A stretch of DNA of 64,000 bases from Psychrobacillus lasiicapitis (GCF_006861795.1 NZ_VDGH01000011.1:1-64000), one strand, 5' to 3'; shown: positions 45,082 through 55,054, counted from the first letter of the stretch. Program-made: numbers and translations. Notes: generated by a model not told the origin, from the sequence alone.

Positions 45082-45627
45082 TCAATGCTCTTCACTCAGT
45101 GAAGCATACATGTAATGGTCTTCCCATTTACCGTTAATAAACAAAAGTTTTCGTAGCAATCCTTCTCGTAAAAATTCATTTTTTTCTAACACTCTAATAG
45201 ACCCCATATTTCGTGGAGATACATATGCCTCTATGCGATTTAAATGGACATGTTCAAATCCAAAAGATTTAACGATATGTACTGCCTCCGATGCTATCCC
45301 TTTTCCAACAAATTGTTCATCAATAGAATAACCAATTAGTCCACTTGAAAAGGGCATTCTTTTTAGGCTATATAATGAGATATGACCTATCATTCTATCC
45401 GTATGATGTTCGAAGATGCCAAAACCAAATTCTCTTTTTTCTTGCATCAAAAGCAGAGATTCTCTAATTTTCTCTCTTTGAACGGTAGTAGTGTAATAGT
45501 CATCTCGGTGCAGAGGTTCATAAACGGACCAATAATATTTGTTTCGATAGACAAGATCTGCTAAACTCGGTGCATCTTTTATACTTAACGTCTGTAGATA
45601 ACAGGTATCCCCTTCTAAGTAAACCAA
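45082..45627 (-). CDS. GNAT N-acetyltransferase, RimJ/RimL-like
   Basis: The 181-residue protein fits the RimJ/RimL group: an early YLEGDTCYLQTLSIKDAPSLADL stretch (given in part), IGYSIDEQFVGKGIASEAV (acetyl-CoA loop, about 96-114) and NRIEAYVSPRNMGSIRVLEK (about 131-150). It could acetylate the N-terminus of a ribosomal protein or a small molecule. The start is TTG after AAAAGGGTG. It follows pepF by seven bases, so the two are probably cotranscribed. Confidence 0.87.
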   Translation of the reverse strand: MVYLEGDTCYLQTLSIKDAPSLADLVYRNKYYWSVYEPLHRDDYYTTTVQREKIRESLLLMQEKREFGFGIFEHHTDRMIGHISLYSLKRMPFSSGLIGYSIDEQFVGKGIASEAVHIVKSFGFEHVHLNRIEAYVSPRNMGSIRVLEKNEFLREGLLRKLLFINGKWEDHYMYASLSEEH

Positions 45628-45634
45628 ACTTTTT

Positions 45635-47437
45635 TCACCCTTTTACATTAGTAAATTGAATAAATTCGTTCACATCTTGAATACACAAGTTAATACCTTT
45701 TATCCAAAATGCTTCTTTCGTAATATCTTCCCCTAAATGCTTCATTGCCAAATCTTCCACTGTCATCACTGCAGTATCTTGAAGCAGAGCAATATATTTC
45801 TCTTCAAAGCTAGATCCTTCTGTAATAGCTTTCGCATAAATACTTAAAGAAAATAGATACCCAAACGTATATGGGAAGTTATAAAAAGGTACGTCTGTAA
45901 TATAAAAATGTAATTTTGAAGCCCAGAAATGTGGATGAGTTGTTTCTAGCGCATCGCCATATGCTTCTTTCTGAGCAGTTACCATCAACTCATTCAATCT
46001 TGTTGCAGAGACCATACCCTTTTTACGTTCTTCATAGAATCTAGTTTCAAATAAGTAGCGAGCATGGATATTCATAAAAAATGCTACACTACGTTGAATC
46101 TTATCTTCTAAAAGAGCGATCTTTTCTTCTTCTGTTTTCGCTTCTTTTACTGCAGCATCTGCAACAATCATTTCAGCGAATGTGGAAGCTGTCTCCGCTA
46201 CTCCCATTGCATACTGACGATTCATCCAATGTACTGGTCTTAAAGCATATGAATGAAAAGCATGTCCTAATTCATGAGCAAGTGTCGAGACATTGGACAT
46301 GGATCCACTATACGTCATGAAAATACGTGACTCTTCGGACACAGGCATACCCGTACAAAACCCTCCTGGTCGTTTGTTCGGACGATCTTCTGCTTCAATC
46401 CACCCTTTTTCGAAAGCATTTCTAGAAAACGCTGCTAGCTTAGGACCAAACTCTTTGAAATGCTTCAAAATAAATGCGGCTCCTTGTTGAAAATCCATTT
46501 TTTCTGTAGAAGCGCTAACTGGTGCATCTAGGTCATACCAATGCATTCTTTTTTCGCCTAGCATATCCGATTTTCTTTGTAAATATTCAACAAATGGTGC
46601 TTTGTTTTTGGAAATAGCTCCCCACATTGCATCCAGTGTTTCTTGTTTCATGCGATTAATTTGCAAAGGTTCTTGTAAAACGGATTCCCAGCCTCTTTTT
46701 TCGTATACAGCAAGTCTAAAGCCTGCTATATGGTTTAGCGTTTTTGCAAAAAAGTCTTCTTTCTCTGTCCAAGCGGTTTCTAACGCATTAAATGATTCCT
46801 TTCGAATAGCAGCGTCCTCGTGTGAGCTTAAATTGTTCGCTTGACCCACAGATAGCTCCTTTTCCACTCCATCTAGTGTTAACTTAATGCGAATATCACC
46901 TACTAGCAGATCGTATAGTTGGCCCCAAGCATGATATCCGTCTACGCTAAGGGTTGTAATCATATCTTCTTCTTTTTCCGATAGCATTAGCTTTGCTTCG
47001 TTTCTCCATTCGTTTAATACAAATGCAAATGATGAAAGCTCGTTTGTTTGAAGCAAATCTTGCCATACCGATTCTTCTGTTTGTCCAAGCATTTGCTGGA
47101 TTGTAAGCATAGAGGAGGAGAGTTTTGCATATAGCATTCCTACTTCCCCTTCTAATAATGCCGCTTGTTTATCTGTTGTGTCTTGGGCTTGGAAGCAACC
47201 GATTACTGCTCCTGCTTCTGATAAATTCACTGCAATATCCTTCAATTTCTCAATTGTATGTACTATTTTGTTTACATCTTGGATGGAAGATGGTGTATTA
47301 AAATCTTTCAGTTCCTCTTCAAAGGCTAACAATTTATTTTTCACTTCATCCAAATGCTTTCTAAGTGCTGTTGAGCTACTTCCCCCTACAAAAAACGAAT
47401 CTAAATCCCATACAACTGAATAATTTTCTTCAATCAT
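45635..47437 (-). CDS. pepF: Oligoendopeptidase F, M3 family
   Basis: The 600-residue zinc peptidase has the PepF_M3 N-terminal domain and the catalytic HExxH in TLAHELGHAFHS (about 386-397), with the downstream glutamate in GVAETASTFAE. It cleaves cytoplasmic oligopeptides of roughly 7-17 residues. Two ATG codons lie close together; the second (47437) has better spacing from TTAGGGGGAA. This is the second M3 enzyme of the window. Confidence 0.93.
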   Translation of the reverse strand: MIEENYSVVWDLDSFFVGGSSSTALRKHLDEVKNKLLAFEEELKDFNTPSSIQDVNKIVHTIEKLKDIAVNLSEAGAVIGCFQAQDTTDKQAALLEGEVGMLYAKLSSSMLTIQQMLGQTEESVWQDLLQTNELSSFAFVLNEWRNEAKLMLSEKEEDMITTLSVDGYHAWGQLYDLLVGDIRIKLTLDGVEKELSVGQANNLSSHEDAAIRKESFNALETAWTEKEDFFAKTLNHIAGFRLAVYEKRGWESVLQEPLQINRMKQETLDAMWGAISKNKAPFVEYLQRKSDMLGEKRMHWYDLDAPVSASTEKMDFQQGAAFILKHFKEFGPKLAAFSRNAFEKGWIEAEDRPNKRPGGFCTGMPVSEESRIFMTYSGSMSNVSTLAHELGHAFHSYALRPVHWMNRQYAMGVAETASTFAEMIVADAAVKEAKTEEEKIALLEDKIQRSVAFFMNIHARYLFETRFYEERKKGMVSATRLNELMVTAQKEAYGDALETTHPHFWASKLHFYITDVPFYNFPYTFGYLFSLSIYAKAITEGSSFEEKYIALLQDTAVMTVEDLAMKHLGEDITKEAFWIKGINLCIQDVNEFIQFTNVKG

Positions 47438-47540
47438 TTCCATTTCCCCCTAAAGTGACAGTTTATTTAGAAATCTAGTATACCATGTTTTGAACTACTC
47501 TATTATCCGGTTTTCGTCACATAATATTCATAATTGTAAT

Positions 47541-47569
47541 TTGTCGAACGATTATTTCAAAGGTATACT
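47541..47569 (+). promoter_or_regulatory. Promoter of TspO-like gene
   Basis: TTGTCG, a 17-base spacer and TATACT, ending 25 bases before the ATG. Confidence 0.55.
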
Positions 47570-47593
47570 TACTATAGAGAAGGAGGAGATCGA

Positions 47594-48322
47594 ATGGTCA
47601 AAATAATCCTTTTGATTTTAAGCTTAATATCTACTATCACTGTACATATACTAGCAAATACGCTTCCTATAAACGGTCAAACAACTGTAAGTATTTTAAA
47701 TAGACTTCCCATATTTTTTACACCTGCTCATTATGTATTTTTCATTTGGTTCATCATCTATATATTATTGGCATGTTGGATTTGGAATAGTATTAAAGAG
47801 TATTCGGCTACGCGTCAACTCCCTTTAAAACGAGTTCTACTCTTCGCCTTTACTTCTATTTTTCAAATAGCGTGGATTCTTTTTTGGCATTTTGAGCTGT
47901 TTCATTACGCATTAATTTCAATGTTTGCTTTACTTGGAACCTTATTTTCACTTTATATAACTTATCCAGTTCTACAACGAAATTGGATGAGTAGATTGCC
48001 TATTTCTATTTATTTTGGTTGGACTTTTATCATGACGTTTATCAACCTAGATTACCTTTTAACTTACTATGAATTCAGTGGTTTAGGAATTACAAAGTCA
48101 TTGTGGACAGTTATTCTCTTAACTATTGCCACAGCTATTGCCCTTCATTTCCGATATCATTTCGAAGATCAAGCAATAGTAATCGTTTTTATCTGGACTT
48201 TTTTAGGACTAGCCTGTCGTCATCTGTTTAACGAATTACTCATATCAACTGCTTCCATTTTTTTAAGCAGTGTGCTTGTTGTAGGTATATTTTTCATCAA
48301 AAAAACGCCACCGAAGGAATGA
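47594..48322 (+). CDS. TspO/MBR-like tryptophan-rich membrane protein
   Basis: The 242-residue protein has seven or eight membrane helices, with the first about 160 residues resembling the five-helix TspO/MBR fold (FFTPAHYVFFIWFIIYILLA and AWILFWHFELFHYALIS, quoted in part). Members of this longer Bacillota group are called tryptophan-rich sensory proteins; ligand and role unknown. GGAGGAG precedes the ATG. Confidence 0.65.
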   Translation: MVKIILLILSLISTITVHILANTLPINGQTTVSILNRLPIFFTPAHYVFFIWFIIYILLACWIWNSIKEYSATRQLPLKRVLLFAFTSIFQIAWILFWHFELFHYALISMFALLGTLFSLYITYPVLQRNWMSRLPISIYFGWTFIMTFINLDYLLTYYEFSGLGITKSLWTVILLTIATAIALHFRYHFEDQAIVIVFIWTFLGLACRHLFNELLISTASIFLSSVLVVGIFFIKKTPPKE

Positions 48323-48339
48323 TTTCGGTTGGCGTTTTC
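48302..48339. terminator. Bidirectional terminator between TspO-like gene and map
   Basis: AAAACGCCACCGAAA and TTTCGGTTGGCGTTTT pair (one mismatch/G:U) around a short loop; the left arm lies in the 3' end of the TspO-like gene. Confidence 0.8.
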
Positions 48340-48345
48340 CTTATT

Positions 48346-49095
<750 letters not shown>

Positions 49096-49142
49096 CTATA
49101 TAAGATCCCTTCTCCATTAACTGTACAATAATCATATCATAT

Positions 49143-49724
49143 TTATACTTTATTCGGCAGTAAAAGGCGTGGTGCTTTTACAAACAAAACAGTACAAATA
49201 AATGCAGCAACTAAAAATACTGGGATCATATAAGTAGAGTTATAAATAATAGAGTATAAAATCGGATTTTGATCCCCAGCAAATTCGCTAAAAAATAGAA
49301 ATCCAGATGTTACATGTGCTAAATAACGAAGGAATGCCGCGATAAAAGTTCCAGCAATAACGGCTATAGCCATTTTCTTTGTGTCCTTGTTTTCCAACGC
49401 TCTTATAAATGCGGGTCTAAAGAAACCAGCGAATCCCGCGACCATAAACGCGATAAAATAATCGATTGCTACTTGTAAAACAACGATTTCAAAAGACAGC
49501 GGTGCTGGGTAAAAACGTCCAGTTACTACTTGCAACAAACCGATTAAAAATCCAGTAATAAGACCTGCTACAACTCCACGTCTGAAAGCAATTAAAATAA
49601 CTGGTACTAGCACAAAAGTTACGGATCCACCTTGTGGCATGCCAAATCCAATCAGGTCTAATACATATCCTAAAGCTGCAAATATAGCTATTTCTACTAA
49701 TAATAATACACGTTGATTTCTCAT
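49143..49724 (-). CDS. thiT: Energy-coupled thiamine transporter S component ThiT
   Basis: The 193-residue membrane protein (six helices) is the thiamine-binding S component of an ECF transporter. Family features include the early MRNQRVLLLVEIAIFAALGY and the GMPQGGSVTF segment that contacts thiamine. It needs the shared EcfAA'T module encoded elsewhere. The ATG at 49724 follows AAGGGGAG; a longer frame would run into the terminator. A TPP riboswitch precedes it, confirming thiamine-linked control. Confidence 0.95.
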   Translation of the reverse strand: MRNQRVLLLVEIAIFAALGYVLDLIGFGMPQGGSVTFVLVPVILIAFRRGVVAGLITGFLIGLLQVVTGRFYPAPLSFEIVVLQVAIDYFIAFMVAGFAGFFRPAFIRALENKDTKKMAIAVIAGTFIAAFLRYLAHVTSGFLFFSEFAGDQNPILYSIIYNSTYMIPVFLVAAFICTVLFVKAPRLLLPNKV

Positions 49725-49744
49725 TGTACTCCCCTTTTTTCCCA

Positions 49745-49779
49745 CAAAAAAACGACGCCCGGGATAGACCCAGACATCG
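49745..49779 (-). terminator. Riboswitch-controlled terminator of thiT
   Basis: CGATGTCTGGG pairs with CCCGGGCGTCG (with G:U pairs), followed by seven T on the minus strand. It lies between aptamer and ribosome site. Confidence 0.85.
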
Positions 49780-49798
49780 CGCGATTGTCAGTTTCCAT

Positions 49799-49872
49799 CC
49801 ACATCCCTACGCAAGCTTGAACTTACAGGTTCGAAGGGTACAATCTCAGCCGCATAGCGACGCCCCTTGTGG
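49799..49872 (-). promoter_or_regulatory. TPP riboswitch (THI element) aptamer
   Basis: The minus strand contains the conserved cores CGGCTGAGA, ACCCTTCGAACCTG and GCGTAGGGA, closed by CCACA/TGTGG as helix P1. Binding of thiamine pyrophosphate should favour the downstream terminator and shut off thiT. Confidence 0.95.
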
Positions 49873-49896
49873 TTATGAATTATTTAGTTCGAGTTC

Positions 49897-49925
49897 ATTG
49901 TAGCAGTGTAAAATAAGGAATGCAA
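49897..49925 (-). promoter_or_regulatory. thiT promoter
   Basis: The minus strand reads TTGCAT (49925-49920), a 17-base spacer and TACAAT (49902-49897), about 25 bases before the aptamer. Confidence 0.65.
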
Positions 49926-49983
49926 CCCCTCTTCCTTCATTGGTATACTTATAGAAATAATAGATAACGGAGGGGTTACTAAA

Positions 49984-51051
49984 ATGATAGAGTTATTGAA
50001 AGATTTAATCCGTATTAAAAGTGATGATTTAGAAGGAGCGAACGAAGCTCTTTTATATTGTAAAACTTGGCTAGAAAAACGTGATATTACACCAACAATA
50101 TATGAACATGACGGTAAACTTATGCTGGTTGCAGAAATAGGTAGTGGGGATGATTGTATTATATGGAACGGACACGTCGATGTTGTCCCTGGGGAGCTAG
50201 AACAATTTATTCCTTATATTGAGGGTGACCTGTTATTTGGAAGAGGAGCTGCGGATATGAAAGCTGGCGTGGCTGCGATGATGCAAGCTTTCTACGAGCT
50301 TTCATTGGTTCCTCACAAGCTAACCCCAAAAGTGCAATTGCATATTGTAACAGACGAAGAAACATCGGGAGATACATCCAAGTATCTTGTCGATATTGGA
50401 TTTCACGGAGATTTCGTTATTTGCGGTGAACCAACTCAATTACATATTGGATTACAAGCGAAAGGAATTGTCCAATTAGATATCGTTTTAAAAGGAAAAT
50501 CTAGTCATGGAAGTCGTCCTTGGGAAGGGATTAATGCGATTGAACAAGCATTCCTATTCGATCAGGAAATGCGTAAACTTTCTTTTTTAACAGCTAGTAA
50601 TACATTTTATGATTATCCATCTTTAAACTTGGCAAAAATACATGCAGGTGAAAGATACAATGTAGTACCTGATGAATGTATTATGTCTTACGATATTCGC
50701 TTTGTTCCGGGACAATATGCAGTAGACATTATTAATGAAATAAAATATATGACTAGCAGTCTCTACCCAAATAGCGAGGTAATAATTCATTCTACTGCTC
50801 CTGCCGTTACGACAGAAGAAAACAATAAATATGTACAAAAACTACAACAAGTAACTTCTTCTATATCCGCACGTCCAACTGAGTTATTTGGTCAACACGG
50901 CTCTGCTGATACTCGATTTTATGCAGAAAAAGGGGCAGGGGCTATTGAGTTTGGACCAAGTGGTGCGGATTGGCATGGAAGAAAAGAATATGTTTTGATT
51001 TCATCTGTGGAGCGATTTAAAGAAATTTTAATTTCATTTATATTGGACTGA
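49984..51051 (+). CDS. M20-family peptidase/deacylase (ArgE/DapE type)
   Basis: The 355-residue zinc hydrolase has the M20 motifs NGHVDVVPG (about 58-66), GRGAADMKAG (about 85-94, bridging aspartate), DEETSGD (about 128-134, catalytic glutamate) and CGEPTQ. Substrates could be acetylated or succinylated amino acids or dipeptides; sequence alone does not decide. ACGGAGGGG precedes the ATG. The DUF4870 gene follows by 31 bases. Confidence 0.87.
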   Translation: MIELLKDLIRIKSDDLEGANEALLYCKTWLEKRDITPTIYEHDGKLMLVAEIGSGDDCIIWNGHVDVVPGELEQFIPYIEGDLLFGRGAADMKAGVAAMMQAFYELSLVPHKLTPKVQLHIVTDEETSGDTSKYLVDIGFHGDFVICGEPTQLHIGLQAKGIVQLDIVLKGKSSHGSRPWEGINAIEQAFLFDQEMRKLSFLTASNTFYDYPSLNLAKIHAGERYNVVPDECIMSYDIRFVPGQYAVDIINEIKYMTSSLYPNSEVIIHSTAPAVTTEENNKYVQKLQQVTSSISARPTELFGQHGSADTRFYAEKGAGAIEFGPSGADWHGRKEYVLISSVERFKEILISFILD

Positions 51052-51082
51052 GTTGTTGAATATGGAAAGGAGATCCTGATAA

Positions 51083-51424
51083 GTGGTTAATAATAAAATG
51101 TTAAGTGCATTATCGTATTTTAGTGTATTATTTGCGCCATTCATTGTACCAATTATCGTCTTTTTTGTTTCACAGGATAAAGAAGTAAAATATCATGCAA
51201 AAAAGTCACTTTTTTCGCATATTATACCAGTCATTCTAATGATTATTATATTTATTAGTATATTTGCAACTACGATTCCTTCCTCTACTTCCATGGTCAT
51301 GATGTTAGAGAAGCCATCCTTTTGGGCAACATTTGGACCACTGTTATTTATCATATTGTATATCATTATTTATTTAATTGTTTTAATCTGGAATATTATA
51401 CAAGGCATTAGAGTGTTAAGATAA
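51083..51424 (+). CDS. DUF4870-family membrane protein
   Basis: The 113-residue protein has three membrane helices (about 8-30, 44-70, 84-106) and the DUF4870 pattern LSALSYFSVLFAPFIVPI and VKYHAKKSLFSH. The start is GTG after AAGGAGATC. It is probably cotranscribed with the M20 gene and is followed 61 bases later by the cationic peptide gene. Confidence 0.8.
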   Translation: MVNNKMLSALSYFSVLFAPFIVPIIVFFVSQDKEVKYHAKKSLFSHIIPVILMIIIFISIFATTIPSSTSMVMMLEKPSFWATFGPLLFIILYIIIYLIVLIWNIIQGIRVLR

Positions 51425-51485
51425 TGTTTATGATACACTCATAATGGGAATATAGACAGCATAGAGAAACCCAGGGAGAGATATA

Positions 51486-51587
51486 ATGATGAAAGTAAAA
51501 GCGATCGTAAAAACTGCAATCAAATTAGCTCCAATCGTCTTACCGATAGTAAAAAAAGCAATACAAGCCAAAAAGACCACGAAATGA
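51486..51587 (+). CDS. 33-residue strongly cationic amphipathic peptide
   Basis: CAGGGAGAG lies six bases before ATGATG, and a strong terminator follows two bases after the stop. The product has nine lysines and no acidic residue. KVKAIVKTAIKLAPIVLPIV is followed by KKAIQAKKTTK. Lysines at 5, 9 and 13 fall on one helical face, with isoleucine, valine and leucine opposite; prolines at 16 and 20 make a hinge. There is no signal peptide or double-glycine leader. It looks like a leaderless bacteriocin, a membrane-active toxin or a nucleic-acid-binding peptide; none is proven. Confidence 0.65.
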   Translation: MMKVKAIVKTAIKLAPIVLPIVKKAIQAKKTTK

Positions 51588-51589
51588 TT

Positions 51590-51626
51590 AAAAGCTGTTC
51601 CCTGTAAAGGGAGACAGCTTTTTAAA
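51590..51626. terminator. Terminator after cationic peptide gene
   Basis: AAAAGCTGTTCCCT and AGGGAGACAGCTTTT pair around a 4-base loop (one bulge). It also faces the convergent SGNH hydrolase gene. Confidence 0.85.
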
Positions 51627-52491
51627 TGTATGGTTTTAATGCTGTTAATGATAGATAATTTTCGAAGCCTTCTATTCTGGAAACAGGGGAGTTTACGGTT
51701 TCTTTTTGACTCTTTATAATTTCTTCAAATGTGAGAGGATTCGGGTTTGGTAACTCGTTTGGTCGTACGTGTAAGTTTTTATTATAATGTGCAAAGAACG
51801 CATTTGCCATAATCCGGTATCCTTCCATCGACGGATGTACATCAGCCGGATTAGGAATAAGTTCCTTTGCTTGTGGTGCGAATGCTTCTTCTACGGATAC
51901 ATATACCGCACCATTACTTTCTGCTTGTGTTTTTAATATGGAATGCAATGTATTGAGTTCTTGTTGAATCCCTTGCTTTTGCGATTCATGTACATGGGGA
52001 TAAGCAAAATAATAACCCATTACATAAACTTTCGCTTTTGGAGCAGCTTTTTTTACTTCTTTTATAATTTCAGCGATACTTTTACGTACATTATTTAAGG
52101 CAAAATCAGCTGGAATTTGTTGATAGGAAAGTGTTCCATTTGCCGGGTTTGCTTGCACCAGTCTTAGTAAATCATTTGCACCAGCAGAAATTGTTACGAG
52201 CGTTGCATTTTTTAGTAGTTCTTGTGCTTCCTCTGATTGCAAGGTGGATAGGATGTCAGCCGTCGTAAATCCCGGGAATGCGAGCCCTTTCGAATAAAAA
52301 GCAAGCTGACGTGAACGTTTCAATTCCTGAGCTATTAAATCTGCATAGCCGACATCTATTTCCCTATTTGGCGTTTGCCCAGCCGCCAATGAATCACCTA
52401 TTGCAATATACACTTCCGGACTTTTTGCTTCTACAGACACAGCCGAAAAAGGAAGCAATAAAAAAACGATTATCACAAACCATTTCTTCAT
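51622..52491 (-). CDS. Secreted SGNH/GDSL hydrolase
   Basis: The 289-residue protein has a signal peptide (MKKWFVIIVFLLLPFSAVSVEA) and the SGNH blocks: catalytic serine in AIGDSLAAG, glycine block, asparagine in SAGANDLL, and the D-x2-H pair in DVHPSMEGY. It should be an extracellular esterase or lipase. The ATG at 52491 is chosen over an upstream GTG that overlaps AAGGAG. Confidence 0.88.
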   Translation of the reverse strand: MKKWFVIIVFLLLPFSAVSVEAKSPEVYIAIGDSLAAGQTPNREIDVGYADLIAQELKRSRQLAFYSKGLAFPGFTTADILSTLQSEEAQELLKNATLVTISAGANDLLRLVQANPANGTLSYQQIPADFALNNVRKSIAEIIKEVKKAAPKAKVYVMGYYFAYPHVHESQKQGIQQELNTLHSILKTQAESNGAVYVSVEEAFAPQAKELIPNPADVHPSMEGYRIMANAFFAHYNKNLHVRPNELPNPNPLTFEEIIKSQKETVNSPVSRIEGFENYLSLTALKPYI

Positions 52492-52506
52492 GCTTTGTTC
52501 CACTCC

Positions 52507-53736
52507 TTAAAATGCCCAAGTACCTTTATGGAAAATAGGCTCCATTGTTCCATCTTCTAACTCACCCATAATATCCATATCAGCGCTACCAATCATAAAA
52601 TCTTCATGGACGATGGATGTGTTAATACCAATTTGTTCTAGTGCTTTATGAGATAATCCACGAGCTCCTTCTACACATGTGGGATATGCCTCGCCAATTG
52701 CAAAATGATTCGATGCATTTTCATCGAATAATGTGTTGAAGAACAATACATTGGAAGCAGATATAGGAGATTCATGCGGAACTAATGCAATTTCACCTAA
52801 ATACTTAGCTCCTTTATCAGTTTGTGTTAGTTCTTGTAAAAGTTCTTTGCCAATTAATGCCTCTATTTTAGTAATGGCACCATTTTCAAATGTCAGTGTA
52901 AAGTCATCTACAATATTTCCTTGGTATACGAGTGGTTTCTTATTTTTTACATACCCATTCACACCAGTTTTTAGTGGTGCTGTATACACTTCTTCAGTTG
53001 GCATATTGGCAATATAAGGAACACCTTGAGCATTTTTACTTGCCCCTGTTAACCAAATATGATCTTTTGGCAGCTCTACTTGAATGTCTGTTCCTTCCGC
53101 TTTATAATGGAGCTTTTTAAAACGTTTTGCATTTAAAAGAGCAGCCCGACTTTCCAGATTGCTAATATGCTCTTTCCATTTTTGGACCGCAGTACCTTCT
53201 CCCACTCTCACCACTTTGAAAATAAGATCCCATAATGCTTCCATTTGGCTTTCCACTTTTAGCTCTGGAAATACTTTAGCAGCCCATTTTTCTGAAGGAA
53301 TTGCAACGATCGACCAAGTTATCACATCATTCATCACTGCTTTTCGATAATTTTCTAATGCTTTTCCTGATGCCTTTTGAAAATTAGAAATTCGGTCAAT
53401 TGACACACCTTCCAATAAATCTGGATTGTCTGCATCTATCCATAATAATGCACCTTTGTTTTCAATTAACTCATCTCGCTGCATTGCTAACCATTTTGGA
53501 TATTCATGAAATGCTTCGTCGGGAGCTAAATCATAAAATGCTCGTGCATTTACTTCATCCGTATAGTTTACATCAACACGTTTCGCACCGGCTTCATACG
53601 CTTTTTTTACGATAAGCCTAGTAAATTCGATTGTATCTGTTGTTGTACCAATTAATAACGGCTGCCCCTTTTGAATATTCAAGCCAACTTTGACAACTAG
53701 CTCCGCATATTCTTCTAGCTTTTGTTGGAAATTCAT
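52507..53736 (-). CDS. M29-family metallo-aminopeptidase (AmpS/PepS type), copy 2
   Basis: The 409-residue enzyme shows the same metal-ligand segments as the copy at 41.3 kb: NMPTEEVYTAP, GEIALVPHESPIS, FDENASNHFAIG and HEDFMIGSADMDI. The two are alike along their full length, so they are paralogues. It starts two bases after the helicase stop and is probably cotranscribed with the helicase and the SGNH gene. Confidence 0.93.
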   Translation of the reverse strand: MNFQQKLEEYAELVVKVGLNIQKGQPLLIGTTTDTIEFTRLIVKKAYEAGAKRVDVNYTDEVNARAFYDLAPDEAFHEYPKWLAMQRDELIENKGALLWIDADNPDLLEGVSIDRISNFQKASGKALENYRKAVMNDVITWSIVAIPSEKWAAKVFPELKVESQMEALWDLIFKVVRVGEGTAVQKWKEHISNLESRAALLNAKRFKKLHYKAEGTDIQVELPKDHIWLTGASKNAQGVPYIANMPTEEVYTAPLKTGVNGYVKNKKPLVYQGNIVDDFTLTFENGAITKIEALIGKELLQELTQTDKGAKYLGEIALVPHESPISASNVLFFNTLFDENASNHFAIGEAYPTCVEGARGLSHKALEQIGINTSIVHEDFMIGSADMDIMGELEDGTMEPIFHKGTWAF

Positions 53737-53738
53737 CT

Positions 53739-54890
53739 CTATTTCCCCTTTTTCTCTACAGTTTTAGAGTTTCCTTCTATTAAGGCACCACGATGCCAGA
53801 TTTTTTGAACCGGTTTGCTCGGAAGCTCTTTTGTCCATTTCTTATATGTTTTTTCATCTGAATAAGTTAATAAAGTCAATACTTCTCCATCTTTCCCTGC
53901 GCGACCTGTACGACCTGAACGATGTAAATATTGTTCGATTGAATGCGGAACGTCTACATGAATGACATGGGTTAAACCCGAAATATCGAGCCCGCGTGCT
54001 GCTACATCTGTCGCTATTAAAATGCTCACTTTTCCATTTTTAAAATCATCCAATGCTTTTTTTCGTTCTTCTTTTTTCATCTCCGAGTGAAGAGAAACAA
54101 TTGGAGCATCCATATACGTCAGTTTAGAATCCTTCATAAGTAATTGATCCAAACTATTAACAAACGCGAGTCCTTTCATCCCTTTTACGTGTGAGAGTCT
54201 TCTTAAAAGATCTGTTTTGTCTCTTGGCTCTGTTTTAACGTAACTATGGATTACTTCTCCCTTAGCTGGAATCTCTTCTGCAGATACTTGAATACGTACT
54301 GGATTATCCATCATTCTATCTGCTACTAGCTCAATTTCATCTGTAATCGTAGCAGAAGTAACAACGAGTTGGCTTTCTACTGTTGCATCGATTAATCCTT
54401 TTACAGTGGTGCGGTGTTCTCTGCTTAATAATTGGTCGCCCTCATCTAATACGATTGTTTTAATTTCGTGCATTTTTAGTTTTTTCGTCTTTACAAGTTC
54501 TTGTAATCGTCCAGGTGTTCCTACGACAATTGTTGGTTTCTTTTTCAGTGTGTCTATTTGTCTTTGGATATTAGCTCCGCCGATTAATTGCGCAACGGTG
54601 ATGTCTGTACCTGCAACCCACTCACGAAAAACTTCAATAATTTGCATGCCTAGTTCTTGAGAAGGCACGATTACTAATGCTTGCACTTGTTTCTTCTTAG
54701 GATCTACCTTCTGTAAAAGCGGAATAACATAAGCTAATGTCTTTCCTGTTCCTGTCGGAGATTCTGCTACTATATCTGAACCGTCCAACATATGCGGGAT
54801 TAGTTTGGTTTGTATTGGCATCTCAAATGCGAAATTTGCTTTCGCCCATTTTTCTTGTAATGTTTCATTTAAATTTTGTAAAAAAGTCAA
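53739..54890 (-). CDS. cshC: DEAD-box RNA helicase, CshC/YfmL-like
   Basis: The 383-residue helicase has motif I SPTGTGKT (about 44-51), Ia PSQELG, Ib TPGRL, II DEGD (about 151-154, in place of DEAD), III SAT, and VI HRSGRTGRAG. There is no long C-terminal extension, as in the short YfmL (CshC) of B. subtilis, which is linked to ribosome assembly and cold growth. The DEGD variant of motif II is worth noting. Confidence 0.85.
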   Translation of the reverse strand: MTFLQNLNETLQEKWAKANFAFEMPIQTKLIPHMLDGSDIVAESPTGTGKTLAYVIPLLQKVDPKKKQVQALVIVPSQELGMQIIEVFREWVAGTDITVAQLIGGANIQRQIDTLKKKPTIVVGTPGRLQELVKTKKLKMHEIKTIVLDEGDQLLSREHRTTVKGLIDATVESQLVVTSATITDEIELVADRMMDNPVRIQVSAEEIPAKGEVIHSYVKTEPRDKTDLLRRLSHVKGMKGLAFVNSLDQLLMKDSKLTYMDAPIVSLHSEMKKEERKKALDDFKNGKVSILIATDVAARGLDISGLTHVIHVDVPHSIEQYLHRSGRTGRAGKDGEVLTLLTYSDEKTYKKWTKELPSKPVQKIWHRGALIEGNSKTVEKKGK

Positions 54891-55054
54891 GTTTTATTCC
54901 ACCTTATCTATGTTTGATTCAAGTGTACCACACTTTTATTATCGGCAATTAGTGATTCGGAATTGAAAGAATTCACTAAAAAGTGTAAGTGTGCTTCAAG
55001 TGTATTTTGTTTAGTGAAGCTACTGAAAAAGGATAGTTTACGTAGTAAAGGGAA

